Shown here piece after piece: positions 28,949 to 37,998 of a DNA stretch of 64,000 nt (position 1 is its first letter; every line of letters starts with the position of its first letter). The notes beneath the pieces are model-generated. The model saw nothing but the letters and a program-made list of their open reading frames with translations, searched no databases and was not told the origin of the DNA. Source of the stretch: JBMOUD01 sp049319665 (GTDB lineage: Bacteria > Pseudomonadota > Gammaproteobacteria > Enterobacterales > Enterobacteriaceae); the NCBI RefSeq assembly GCF_049319665.1, contig NZ_JBMOUD010000005.1, positions 244,740-308,739 on the forward strand, written 5' to 3'. Made by a program: the position numbers and the translations under genes.

Positions 28949-29443
28949 CTAGCCGATAGCATCATATAACTCACGGTAAGCAGCTACCAGCTCATCCAGC
29001 GTAGCTCGGTTCAGTCCGCTCGGGTTTGGCAACACCCAGACTTCCGTTTCACCTATCTTCTGCGGCTGACACCCCCAGCTCACTTTACTCACGCCAAACG
29101 CGCGGCTGAATGCCTGCTTGCCCAACACCGCCAATGCACGCGGCTGGTAGCGCAGGACTTTCTCATGTAACGCCGCCCCGCCCTGCTGCAGCTCATCTTT
29201 CGCCAACTCGCTGGCTTCAACCGTTGGACGATCTACCAACATAGTAATCCCACAACCGGTATCCAACAGATGTTGCTCCTCTTCAGGCTTAAGCAAACGC
29301 GCGGTAAACCCCGCCTGATAAATCACCTTCCAGAAACGATTATTGGCGTTAGCAAAATGGTAGCCGTGATGCGCAGTAGATAAACCTGGATTGATGCCAC
29401 AAAACACCACGCGCAGATCTTCGGCGATAATATCGACAATCAT
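28949..29443 (-). CDS. mug: G/U mismatch-specific DNA glycosylase
   Basis: Mug removes uracil and ethenocytosine opposite guanine. The 164-residue protein keeps the active-site loop VFCGINPGLS (about residues 13-22, with the catalytic Asn) and the C-terminal VLPNPSGLNRATLDELVAAY that inserts into the helix. It follows rpoD and precedes ileX, as in E. coli. Confidence 0.95.
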   Translation of the reverse strand: MIVDIIAEDLRVVFCGINPGLSTAHHGYHFANANNRFWKVIYQAGFTARLLKPEEEQHLLDTGCGITMLVDRPTVEASELAKDELQQGGAALHEKVLRYQPRALAVLGKQAFSRAFGVSKVSWGCQPQKIGETEVWVLPNPSGLNRATLDELVAAYRELYDAIG

Positions 29444-29546
29444 TCTCTTCCCTCGATAGCTACTTACAACGAGTTATCGCAAAAACCATCAATAATAACA
29501 ACAGCCTAATACTGTATATAAATTACGCATACAAACTATAACCTAT

Positions 29547-29575
29547 AGACCTACGCCTAAACACTGCCGTATAAT
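29547..29575 (+). promoter_or_regulatory. Promoter of the tRNA-Ile2 gene
   Basis: TATAAT at 29570-29575 stands 10 bases before the mature tRNA end. TAGACC at 29547-29552 (four of six matches to TTGACA) gives a 17-base spacer. Confidence 0.6.
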
Positions 29576-29585
29576 GCTTGCCCTC

Positions 29586-29662
29586 GGCCCCTTAGCTCAG
29601 TTGGTTAGAGCACGCGACTCATAATCGCTTGGTCACTGGTTCAAGTCCAGTAGGGGCCACCA
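29586..29662 (+). tRNA. ileX: tRNA-Ile2 (CAT anticodon, lysidine-modified type)
   Basis: The 77-base gene folds as a cloverleaf: GGCCCCT pairs with AGGGGCC in the acceptor, the T arm is ACTGG-TTCAAGT-CCAGT, and CCA is encoded (29660-29662). The anticodon CAT is at 29620-29622. The sequence follows E. coli ileX, not tRNA-Met. It should be the isoleucine tRNA whose C34 becomes lysidine to read AUA. The base pair at 27-43 is C with T, where E. coli has G-T. Confidence 0.96.
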
Positions 29663-29688
29663 AATTTTAGTTTTAAATTCATATAATT

Positions 29689-29716
29689 AAGCCACTTCGC
29701 AAGAAGTGGCTTTTTT
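29689..29716 (+). terminator. Terminator after tRNA-Ile2
   Basis: AAGCCACTT and AAGTGGCTT form a perfect 9-bp stem with a CGCAAG loop, followed by a T run. Confidence 0.9.
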
Positions 29717-29908
29717 GTTACCTCGTTTTTGAGTTTCGGTAAAACGTACTTTTTCATTTCGACCTCTGCAAATGTTAAGGTAGAAAATCTAATTATAGCG
29801 GTCTCATTTTAGGGGGAGTGGATATATATAATGGTGATATCCAACTATAAAATAAAACAACCATTAACCTCGATAACGCTATGTTGATAACCGTGAGGAA
29901 AATATAAA

Positions 29909-30277
29909 TTGATACCTTCTCTTGTTCAGGTAATCGAATTTGTGCGCGATTTTAGTAGCCATCGTCGAACCCCAATCAATGAAGATACTTATCTTGAAGC
30001 TGACCTTGGTATCACTGGCGACGACGGCTCAGAGCTGCTAGAAGAAATAGCCCAAGCATTCGGCGTGATTTTATGTACTGAAGAAGATGGCTATCGAACA
30101 ACCTTTGGTTTGCAAGAAAATGAATATCTGTTTCAGTCGGAAGGCTTCGATCTGTTCTGCATCAATCGATTTATCGACTGGCTGCGCGGTGTACCCCGCC
30201 CTATTATTCGCGATCTGTCGATCGGTCAGTTGCATAGGGCTTTGGTCGCGGCTTACAGCACAAAGGCTGATAATTAA
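29909..30277 (+). CDS. DUF1493 family protein
   Basis: The 122-residue acidic protein fits DUF1493, a small cytoplasmic enterobacterial family. The segment DTYLEADLGITGDDGSELLE (about residues 25-44) and the C-terminal RDLSIGQLHRAL are its hallmarks. The family looks acyl-carrier-protein-like, but the phosphopantetheine serine position is occupied by GDDG, so it probably carries no prosthetic group. The start is a TTG with GAGGA about nine bases upstream; no ATG fits the frame. It is the first gene after ileX and converges with the zinc-finger membrane protein gene. Confidence 0.8.
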   Translation: MIPSLVQVIEFVRDFSSHRRTPINEDTYLEADLGITGDDGSELLEEIAQAFGVILCTEEDGYRTTFGLQENEYLFQSEGFDLFCINRFIDWLRGVPRPIIRDLSIGQLHRALVAAYSTKADN

Positions 30278-30303
30278 TCCTCTGTTGTTCTATCAGTCAC
30301 TTC

Positions 30304-31965
30304 TTATTTACTCACAATCCACCTCACCAATTCCCCCACTGGCAACACACCAAATAGCTGATGATCGTGCGTCATCCAGACCGGTGCCAGCATCAACATC
30401 GTCATTGTAGATATGCAAATTAATACGGTGGTCAACAACCAATAGCTGCGTACAGCACCGGTCTCAACGCCCCATTTACTTAGAGGTTTACCTAAGCGAA
30501 TACGCAGCCAGCTGCGCCGCCATACGTAACTTAATAATGCACCGCCGAGTGCGCTAAATAACACGATAAGCCCGTAATAAAGGCAGATATAGAGAAGAGA
30601 AGTGAGCAGAAACTCTTGATTATCATAACGCGATGGAATGGTCAGATAAACGCGCTGGGGATCGGTGTCAAACCCGGTTCCTTTACCAACCAATGTCCTG
30701 AACGGTAGGACAAAATAGATAATCAGCGTCGTTAGTAACGTCCATTTAACGACCGACCAGTATTGGATAGCACGCAATATTTTCGTCAGATTGCCAAGCG
30801 CTTTATCAAGATAAACAGTTGGGAAAGCACGGTGAAGTGCTTCACGTAATACTTCACGTTTTTTACCTTGGCGGTTTTCCTTCAACATCTCCTGATGCGC
30901 TTCTGATTCCATAAAAGTTCTCACCGCTTCATGGCTACGACTGGCGACCCGCGGGTTTAATAATTTCATCGGAGTAGCCTGTTGTGTCAGTGCATCCAGA
31001 TCGCGCCGAAGCAACACTTCTAACACATGTCCTGCATCCAGTATCTGTGGTGTCGTGCCGTATAATACCCAGTTAATTGGAGTATCCGCGCATTGTGGCG
31101 AGGTGCTTTCAAATTGGGCAAAAGGAATGTTGGCGTTATAGGTAATACTCACCGTACGATTAATATAATCGATATTGTTCTCACCCACTTGGACTGCACC
31201 CAATTGGGAAAGGTTTACTACACCAACTTTGTGTAAACCATCGAGAATAAACTCAGGATCATCATCCCGATAAAAAATTAATTGGTAATAAGGACGAGCG
31301 ACCGTTTTAAAACTAGAAATTTCTGACAGTTCGCCTTCCCCGTCACACGACAGGCAATTGACGCGGCCATTGCCATTACAATCAATGCATCTCACCTTGC
31401 CCCGGGCATTGCATCTATCACAATCTTTGCGTGATTGTTCATAACTGTTTTGTGTAGAGGAGGCGTCATATGCCACGTGCTCTTGCTTTACCTTGCCGCT
31501 ACCAAAACAATAATGGCACTCTTGTTCACCACTACCGATACAAACGCGGCAATTGACGCGTCCATCACCTGAACATTCGTGGCATCGCTCGGTAAGGCAG
31601 ATTTTTCTGGGATGCTGATAAACCACGACAGCATTTTGGATCTCACCATAAGGCCGCGCCAGGAATATTTTCTGAGCGTCACGCAATGTTTCATTGCGCG
31701 CAAGTACAGCGCTGGTTTCTACCTTTAACGCCCGTTCATAGGCCATTCGTTCAACATGAACGGCATCTTCCCCATCAGCATTTACGCGACCGGATAGTTC
31801 TTCATGCTCGCGCTCCACATCAAAACGCAGACTTAAATTAATTCTGTAGTCGAAATCAATAAATCTATCAAGCGCCACAACCCATTGATTCGGCTGTAAT
31901 CTGGTAGAATCCGCCACAAATTTTTGAATAGTATTATGGCAGGCAGATATCCAAGCCTCTGTCAT
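30304..31965 (-). CDS. Membrane protein with six DnaJ-like CxxCxGxG zinc-finger repeats
   Basis: The 553-residue protein has a soluble N-terminal part (1-125). A cysteine-rich block follows (128-211) with six CxxCxGxG-like units: CHEC, CRVC, CHYC, CDRC, CIDC and CLSC. A mixed domain fills about 215-400, then about three membrane helices (405-423, 452-480 and 508-530). The cysteine block resembles the DnaJ zinc finger, which has four such units, but there is no J domain with HPD. I do not know a named family for the whole protein. A membrane-bound protein-binding or redox role is possible. It faces the DUF1493 gene tail to tail. Confidence 0.75.
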   Translation of the reverse strand: MTEAWISACHNTIQKFVADSTRLQPNQWVVALDRFIDFDYRINLSLRFDVEREHEELSGRVNADGEDAVHVERMAYERALKVETSAVLARNETLRDAQKIFLARPYGEIQNAVVVYQHPRKICLTERCHECSGDGRVNCRVCIGSGEQECHYCFGSGKVKQEHVAYDASSTQNSYEQSRKDCDRCNARGKVRCIDCNGNGRVNCLSCDGEGELSEISSFKTVARPYYQLIFYRDDDPEFILDGLHKVGVVNLSQLGAVQVGENNIDYINRTVSITYNANIPFAQFESTSPQCADTPINWVLYGTTPQILDAGHVLEVLLRRDLDALTQQATPMKLLNPRVASRSHEAVRTFMESEAHQEMLKENRQGKKREVLREALHRAFPTVYLDKALGNLTKILRAIQYWSVVKWTLLTTLIIYFVLPFRTLVGKGTGFDTDPQRVYLTIPSRYDNQEFLLTSLLYICLYYGLIVLFSALGGALLSYVWRRSWLRIRLGKPLSKWGVETGAVRSYWLLTTVLICISTMTMLMLAPVWMTHDHQLFGVLPVGELVRWIVSK

Positions 31966-32570
31966 ATCATGTCCTTTACGCAGGATGGGTAAGTAGCATA
32001 AAAATATTCCCTAATGGGAGAAGCCTTAAGAATAATAGTCATAAAAGTCATATAGGATTGATTTTATATATATGAAAATTGCATATAGGCAGATAGAAAG
32101 CCGATACTGCTGTATATCAACATATCGATATACGACATAAATTTTTATCAGTTACATTCTCGGCACAATTGAGTAATACATGAGTGAAAATAGGATAATA
32201 ATTGTAGGATTTTTATTATAAAACACATATTCGCTGGCTAATCTGATACTGCTTGCCCTGAAATTTTAGGCAATGGTGCAGACACCTCCTTGCTCGCACC
32301 TTGAGGCTCAGTCTCTCTCAAAAACTTACTTGCGGCTTGAATAGCACAGCGGCTAACTCAAGAACGCCTCGGATAGCAGCACATCGGCAACCATAAGCCA
32401 GGGATCGATTACATTCACGTAAAGTAATTATTCACTCTGTAAGCAAACGCCTGATGCCCGAGATGAACAACATCTGCCTGCGATCCCTGTTTGGGACATC
32501 TTACATAAGCAACTTGCTTTGTCAGGCGGGAGGTTTTATTTCAACTCACAAGAGGTCTTAGTGGTCTGTG
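31966..32570. other. Gene-free AT-rich stretch, possible remnants
   Basis: No intact gene is visible in these 605 bases. The minus strand around 32400-32520 has a short open run (TKQVAYVRCPKQGSQADVVH and on) with protein-like codons but no start. It may be debris of a lost gene. Confidence 0.4.
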
Positions 32571-33092
32571 TCAACGCTGGAAGCTATTCTGTAGAAATGT
32601 GATCTTTCGGCTACCTAATTTGTTTACTATATTTTTACGATGCGTATAAATTGTTTTTACACTTAGTTTTTTTGTTTTAGCTTCAATGCTGGCGTTCGTT
32701 CCTTTCAATATCCCAGAGAGGCATAGAAACTCACTTTCAGATAAACAGATGGTAGCAACTGTTTTCCTTTCACTCTGCGAGTCGTAGTTCTCTAAGAATG
32801 AAATAATGGAGTTTATGGGTTCTTGAGAGGTAAATATTGCAATTATTTTTTCAAATTTCTTTTGAAAAAAACCTGCAATAGGAAGTAACTGTAAATCGCA
32901 AATTAAAATAACAAGAGAATCCCCAAGGCTAACCACCCAATCATAATTGGAAAAAACGTTGACATTAACAACACTAAAATCGACAAAAACAATATTATTG
33001 CATAACGTTAATGGCGTATTTTCGACATCCTGAAATGCATCTTGGCATCCTAAGGAGAAAAGATCACTAGCATACAAAGTATTTATTTTCAT
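32571..33092 (-). CDS. LuxR-type helix-turn-helix regulator
   Basis: The 173-residue protein ends in a LuxR/FixJ-type DNA-binding domain (about residues 113-170): LSESEFLCLSGILKGTNASI, then KKLSVKTIYTHRKNIVNKLG. Its N-terminal half (1-110) is a receiver-like alpha/beta segment without obvious phosphoacceptor residues. This size and shape recall fimbrial and envelope regulators of Enterobacterales. The start has GGAAGGG upstream. It lies directly downstream of the large adhesin gene on the same strand, beyond a terminator, so it is probably a separately made regulator of surface structures. Its DNA is AT-rich. Confidence 0.82.
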   Translation of the reverse strand: MKINTLYASDLFSLGCQDAFQDVENTPLTLCNNIVFVDFSVVNVNVFSNYDWVVSLGDSLVILICDLQLLPIAGFFQKKFEKIIAIFTSQEPINSIISFLENYDSQSERKTVATICLSESEFLCLSGILKGTNASIEAKTKKLSVKTIYTHRKNIVNKLGSRKITFLQNSFQR

Positions 33093-33186
33093 TTAGAACC
33101 CTTCCTTGTTCATTGTATTTTATTGCTAATACACAGCATGAACTATATTAATTATGGAAAGTAAATTACCTTTTCTTATAAAAATT

Positions 33187-33217
33187 AAAAGATGTGCCGT
33201 GAGTCGGCACATCTTTT
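33187..33217 (-). terminator. Terminator of the adhesin gene
   Basis: AAAAGATGTGCCG and CGGCACATCTTTT form a perfect 13-bp stem with a five-base loop, followed on the minus strand by AATTTTTAT. It is 18 bases after the adhesin stop. Confidence 0.9.
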
Positions 33218-33234
33218 GACTAACTCTCAATTAT

Positions 33235-36200
33235 TTACCACTGATAGCCGACACCGACAGACATACCAAAATCGCCTTGAGTATTACTACTCCCCTGAAC
33301 TTTAGTCACCCATTTGCCGTTTTCAGAAACCTTTGATGCGCCGATAGCCACTGCTGACTGGCCATTATACGTGCCACCGCCCATGGACATCATGCCAGCA
33401 CCAGCACGATAAGGCTGGGGTAGTGACCCCATCGCCATAGCAGAAGCAACACCACCACTCAGCTTATCTTTCATATCCGTCATACGTTTCCCCAGCTCAC
33501 GGAAGTTCTGGTTCGTCGTATTGGTTAACGATGATAATCCCTCATTCAATTGATCTACGTTAACAGCATCTGTACCAGCCGAGCCTCTTGCCACATTGGT
33601 CATCTGACGTTCGGCCCCCATAGTGCCTACAGAGACAGTATTATCACGCTCTGCTATTGAGTCGTTTCCTAAAGCAATGGAATTCTTTCCTGTGGCTTGG
33701 GCATTACTGCCAAGTGCCACTGAGTTATCAGCTGATGCCTGAGCGCCGCTCCCTAAAGCAGCACTATTTCTACCCGTAGCCGCTGCTTTAACTCGGTTGC
33801 TACTGTTATTGGTAGAGACATTGCTTGATGCTTTCGCAATATCTTTTACCTGGCTAACGGTCGCGGCATCGTTGTCTGCTACACCGTTAGCAACACCGCT
33901 CAATATGCGATCGCCTGAGGTACCCGTAAGAGAAACAGAGTTCCCGCCTTTGTCTTTACCTACAGTAATCTGTTGCGTTGTGCGATCTTGCTGGATCAAA
34001 CCAACGCTACCGTTAGCAATACCATCAACATTATTTTTTATCTCATTGATATCATCTGTATTTTTATCAACTTGATTTTTTACTTGATACAACTGGCCGC
34101 CGTTTACCGCATCGGTACTACCTGCCGCAATATTGCCATTGGCTATATTAGTGATGGTGACTGGCGATCCTGTCGTACTTCCTCCTAGCGTGACTTTATT
34201 TCGAGCATCATTATCGTAATGAATAGAATTACCCATATTGGCATTAATAGTCCCCACTCTGGCATCTAACGCCGCAAGTGAATCACCTAGGTTGTACGAA
34301 ATACCTTGTATGCTGTAACGCGGGCCTCTGATTTTACCGTTAGTCTCATCGATTGAGGCATCACTAGCGCCGAGTTCGTCAAAGAGGTTCTTCAACTGAC
34401 TGACATTGATTGCATCTTCATTTTTAAGTCCAGCTTTTACACCACTTAAGATACGACTCCCTTCACTTCCAGCAATTGACATCGACGTCCCACCAGTAGT
34501 TGCTGCTACGCTTAAAGCGAAGGTATTAGCATCCTGTTTTACCAGCCCTACATTGCCAGAGTTAATCTCTTTGCTGATATTGGCAATGCTGACTTTGTTC
34601 GTATCAACACCGTCGTTCAGTATCGCCAGCGCACTTCCCACTGTGTTCGCCTTCTGGCTCTGAACACTGTAGTTTGGTGCTATAAAGTCGCCATTCGCAT
34701 CAACAGATGCCCCTGCACCCAAACTTGCCACTACACTGCTTATGTTTTTAGAAGTCTGCTTAATCTCTGCCGCGTTGCTGGCAATACCCGTCGTATTACT
34801 CTCTACGGCCGCATTAGTCGCAAACAGCTGGCTGCCGTTAACCGCTTCTCTGCTATCCACACTCAGTACACCGGCGTTAACCCCCGTTAGCGTCCGAGCA
34901 CCGTCGGTGCCTGCCAGCGACATTAACGTGCCGCCGCTGTTCGCCGCCACGCTTAACGCGTGCGTTGTGGCATCCTGCGTCACCAGGCCGACCGTGCCCG
35001 CATTCAGATCGTTGGTAATGTTGGTTATGCTGGTTTTGTTACTGGCAATATCAGCGGTGTGCTTATCGATGGTCGCTTTATTGCTATCAACACCGCTGTT
35101 TAACGCAGCAAGGGCATCTCCCACCGTTCTCGTCTGCTGCCCCTGCACGTTATAGCGGGGTGCGGTCACGCTACCGTTGGCATCGACCGATGCACCACCG
35201 CCCAGGGTTGATACCACCCGCTCCACGCTGCCGATAGTCTTTTCAATATCGGTGCGATTTGTCGCTATATTGGCTCTGTTGGTTGCAATATCAGAGGTAT
35301 TCACAACGATATTGGCGTTACTGGTCGCGATGTCAGCGGTATTGGTCGCTATATTTTCCTTACTGGTGGCGATTTCCGCAGCATGGGTGGCGATGTTAGC
35401 CCTGTTCTCACTGATGCTTGTCGTATTGGCATCAACCGCCCGGTTGGTCGCAAACAGCTGGCTGCCGTTAACCGCTTCGCTGCTATCCACACTCAGCACT
35501 CCGGCGTTAACCCCCGTTAGCGTCCGGGCACCGTCGGTACCTGCCAGCGACATTAACGTGCCGCCGCTGTTCGCCGCCACGCTTAACGCGTGCGTTGTGG
35601 CATCCTGCATCACCAGGCCAACCGTACCGGCATTCAGATCGTTGGTAATGTTAGTTATGCTGGTTTTGTTACTGGCGATATCAGCGGTGTGCTTATCGAT
35701 GGTCGCTTTGTTGCTATCAACGCCGCTGTTTAACGCAGTCAGGGCATCTCCCACCGTTCTCGTCTGCTGCCCCTGCACGTTATAGCGGGGCGCGGTCACG
35801 CTACCGTTGGCATCGACCGATGCACCACCGCCCAGGCTTGATACCACCCGCTCCACGCTGCCGATAGTCTTTTCAATATCGGTGCGATTTGTCGCTATAT
35901 TGGCTCTGTTGGTTGCAATATCAGCAGTATTCGCAACGATATTGGCGTTACTGGTCGCGATATCAGCGGTATTGGTCGCTATATTTTCCTTACTGGTGGC
36001 GATTTCCGCAGCATGGGTGGCGATGTTAGCCCTGTTCTCACTGATGCTTGTCGTATTGGCATCAACCGCCCGGTTGGTCGCAAACAGCTGGCTGCCGTTA
36101 ACCGCTTCGCTGCTATCCACACTCAGCACTCCGGCGTTAACCCCCGTTAGCGTCCGGGCACCGTCGGTACCTGCCAGCGACATTAACGTGCCGCCGCTGT

Positions 36201-37596
36201 TCGCCGCCACGCTTAACGCGTGCGTTGTGGCATCCTGCATCACCAGGCCGACCGTACCGGCATTCAGATCGTTGGTAATGTTAGTTATGCTGGTTTTGTT
36301 ACTGGCAATATCAGCGGTGTGCTTATCGATAGTCGCTTTGTTGCTATCAACGCCGCTGTTTAACGCAGCCAGGGCATCTCCCACCGTTCTCGTCTGCTGC
36401 CCCTGCACGTTATAGCGGGGTGCGGTCACGCTGCCGTTGGCATCGACCGATGCACCACCGCCCAGGGTTGATACCACCCGCTCTACGCTGCCGATAGTCT
36501 TTTCAATATCGGTGCGATTTATCGCTATATTGGTTCTGTTGGTTGCAATATCAGAGGTATTCGCAACGATATTGGCGTTACTGGTCGCGATATCAGCGGT
36601 ATTGGCAGCAATATTGGTTCTGTTCGTACTGATATTTTCTTTATTCGTATCAACACCACTGTTTAAAGCTGTCAAAGCATCAGCCAAGGTATTCACCGTT
36701 CTACCCTGTACCAAATAGGAAGGACCGTTAAAAACACCATTAGTGTCTAGTAGTGCACCACCTCCCAAAGAAGATATAACGGAGTTTAATTGGAAAATAT
36801 TGGTCGCATCAGTATTTGTAGTACCAGCCGCGAGGTTTACTAACTGCCTATTGTATCCAGTATTCCCAATGGAAAATGAATCGTCTCTCTCCGCTACAGA
36901 ATTATTACCCAAAGCTATAGAATTATTTGCCGTGGTAATACTATTTTCACCAATAGCTATCGCCCCAGCAGCATTTTTTATTTTGGAGAGATTACCAATT
37001 GCAATAGAACCTGCACTACCTTCGATTGAAGATCTCGTCCCTAAAGACATTGCATTTTCTGATTTATTTATAAAACTAGATGTTCCTAGCCCAATAGCAT
37101 TTTTGGAACCATCATCAACAATCGAATCTCCACCTATCGATATAGATCTTTCAGAATTAGCCTGTGCATATATTCCTAACGCAATGGCTAAAGCGCCATT
37201 ATCTTTCCCGCCACCACTAACAGACGAATCACCTAAGGCTACGCCCCCATTCCAAGCTTTAGAACTAGCTCCTAATGCCGCACCCTTATAACCTGGCCCC
37301 GCCGCTTTATTTTTATTCATCGTCGCTTGAGCTGGGGCTCCATCCTCATCAGCTGAAGCAAAATATTTAGTATCATGGCTTGAAGAAAACACGGAAAAAG
37401 ACATAAAAAATAAGATAACAATTATACTTTTTTTAAATATGCTTTCACCATAATTTTTTCCAACCATAAAAAAAACAATAGCTTTATGAAAATTTATAAT
37501 AGTAAAAATACCGTTACGCATTTCAATATATTTAAATCTTTCACAAACTCCCTTTAAGGAGGTATTTAGTCCCTTCATATTTCTCATTGATACCAT
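33235..37596 (-). CDS. YadA-like trimeric autotransporter adhesin
   Basis: This is a type Vc secreted surface adhesin of up to 1453 residues. After a hydrophobic signal (about residues 53-70, IIVILFFMSFSVFSSS) comes a YadA-type head with SxAxGxxS repeats (about 100-270). A long stalk follows, with heptad-like IATNxADIATSNANI coiled coils and almost three copies of a 210-residue unit (about 324-927). More neck and stalk units lead to a C-terminal four-strand membrane anchor ending MSVGVGYQW. The true start is uncertain: no ribosome site precedes the ATG at 37596, and the ATG at 37467 would give a more usual signal length. No ESPR-type extended signal is present. The MarT-like regulator opposite may control it. 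Confidence 0.92.
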   Translation of the reverse strand: MVSMRNMKGLNTSLKGVCERFKYIEMRNGIFTIINFHKAIVFFMVGKNYGESIFKKSIIVILFFMSFSVFSSSHDTKYFASADEDGAPAQATMNKNKAAGPGYKGAALGASSKAWNGGVALGDSSVSGGGKDNGALAIALGIYAQANSERSISIGGDSIVDDGSKNAIGLGTSSFINKSENAMSLGTRSSIEGSAGSIAIGNLSKIKNAAGAIAIGENSITTANNSIALGNNSVAERDDSFSIGNTGYNRQLVNLAAGTTNTDATNIFQLNSVISSLGGGALLDTNGVFNGPSYLVQGRTVNTLADALTALNSGVDTNKENISTNRTNIAANTADIATSNANIVANTSDIATNRTNIAINRTDIEKTIGSVERVVSTLGGGASVDANGSVTAPRYNVQGQQTRTVGDALAALNSGVDSNKATIDKHTADIASNKTSITNITNDLNAGTVGLVMQDATTHALSVAANSGGTLMSLAGTDGARTLTGVNAGVLSVDSSEAVNGSQLFATNRAVDANTTSISENRANIATHAAEIATSKENIATNTADIATSNANIVANTADIATNRANIATNRTDIEKTIGSVERVVSSLGGGASVDANGSVTAPRYNVQGQQTRTVGDALTALNSGVDSNKATIDKHTADIASNKTSITNITNDLNAGTVGLVMQDATTHALSVAANSGGTLMSLAGTDGARTLTGVNAGVLSVDSSEAVNGSQLFATNRAVDANTTSISENRANIATHAAEIATSKENIATNTADIATSNANIVVNTSDIATNRANIATNRTDIEKTIGSVERVVSTLGGGASVDANGSVTAPRYNVQGQQTRTVGDALAALNSGVDSNKATIDKHTADIASNKTSITNITNDLNAGTVGLVTQDATTHALSVAANSGGTLMSLAGTDGARTLTGVNAGVLSVDSREAVNGSQLFATNAAVESNTTGIASNAAEIKQTSKNISSVVASLGAGASVDANGDFIAPNYSVQSQKANTVGSALAILNDGVDTNKVSIANISKEINSGNVGLVKQDANTFALSVAATTGGTSMSIAGSEGSRILSGVKAGLKNEDAINVSQLKNLFDELGASDASIDETNGKIRGPRYSIQGISYNLGDSLAALDARVGTINANMGNSIHYDNDARNKVTLGGSTTGSPVTITNIANGNIAAGSTDAVNGGQLYQVKNQVDKNTDDINEIKNNVDGIANGSVGLIQQDRTTQQITVGKDKGGNSVSLTGTSGDRILSGVANGVADNDAATVSQVKDIAKASSNVSTNNSSNRVKAAATGRNSAALGSGAQASADNSVALGSNAQATGKNSIALGNDSIAERDNTVSVGTMGAERQMTNVARGSAGTDAVNVDQLNEGLSSLTNTTNQNFRELGKRMTDMKDKLSGGVASAMAMGSLPQPYRAGAGMMSMGGGTYNGQSAVAIGASKVSENGKWVTKVQGSSNTQGDFGMSVGVGYQW
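34815..36625 (-). repeat. Nearly identical 630-bp tandem units within the adhesin gene
   Basis: The block CGTCCGxGCACCGTCGGT recurs at 34891, 35521 and 36151, exactly 630 bases apart. Two units are complete and the one nearest the 5' end of the gene is partial. Copies differ by only scattered bases. Each unit encodes 210 residues of stalk, so recombination between them can shorten or lengthen the adhesin in frame. Confidence 0.9.
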
Positions 37597-37998
37597 ATTA
37601 TAAAAAATTAACTTATGGACACCTACTTGTCTTCACAAGCACTTAAGGCGCTTCACCACATAACAACGAGCATTAAAAAATCGCAGTTGCTTATATTTCA
37701 ATACACTTAGATATGTTCAGACTGGAAACTTCAACCTAGAGAAACAATAACCTTAGTGCGATGATTTAAAAACCAATCACTTATTAACTAAAATAAAATC
37801 AATAAAAACATCGCCAAAAATAATAAAAAACCAATAAAAATCAATGCAATAAACCGAATATCTTATCTTTTATTTTGCTTGAGACATGTTTTTAATCACA
37901 CTGGAAATTTGATGGGATTTTTCTTATAATAATTTGACAGCTTAATGTGCCAGATAGTGATTGTTCAGATATTCCCTTAAAAAGGCATTGGTATAAAT
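37597..37998. other. AT-rich divergent regulatory gap
   Basis: These 402 bases separate the adhesin (minus) from the MarT-like regulator (plus) and must hold both promoters. A TTGACA at about 37935 is visible, but no well-spaced -10 follows. No gene is present. The very high A+T content is typical of H-NS-silenced acquired DNA (inference). Confidence 0.5.

Noticed and set aside
29586..29662. Annotating the tRNA as tRNA-Met because of its CAT anticodon
   Set aside because: Sequence and position match ileX; the acceptor and arms are those of tRNA-Ile2.
35177..36415. Long plus-strand open frames (two of 202 codons) across the adhesin repeats
   Set aside because: They are exact antisense shadows of the 630-bp units, have no ribosome site and repeat because the adhesin repeats.
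34815..36625. Regularly spaced repeats considered as a CRISPR-like array
   Set aside because: The units are 630 bases, coding and nearly identical throughout, with no unique spacers.
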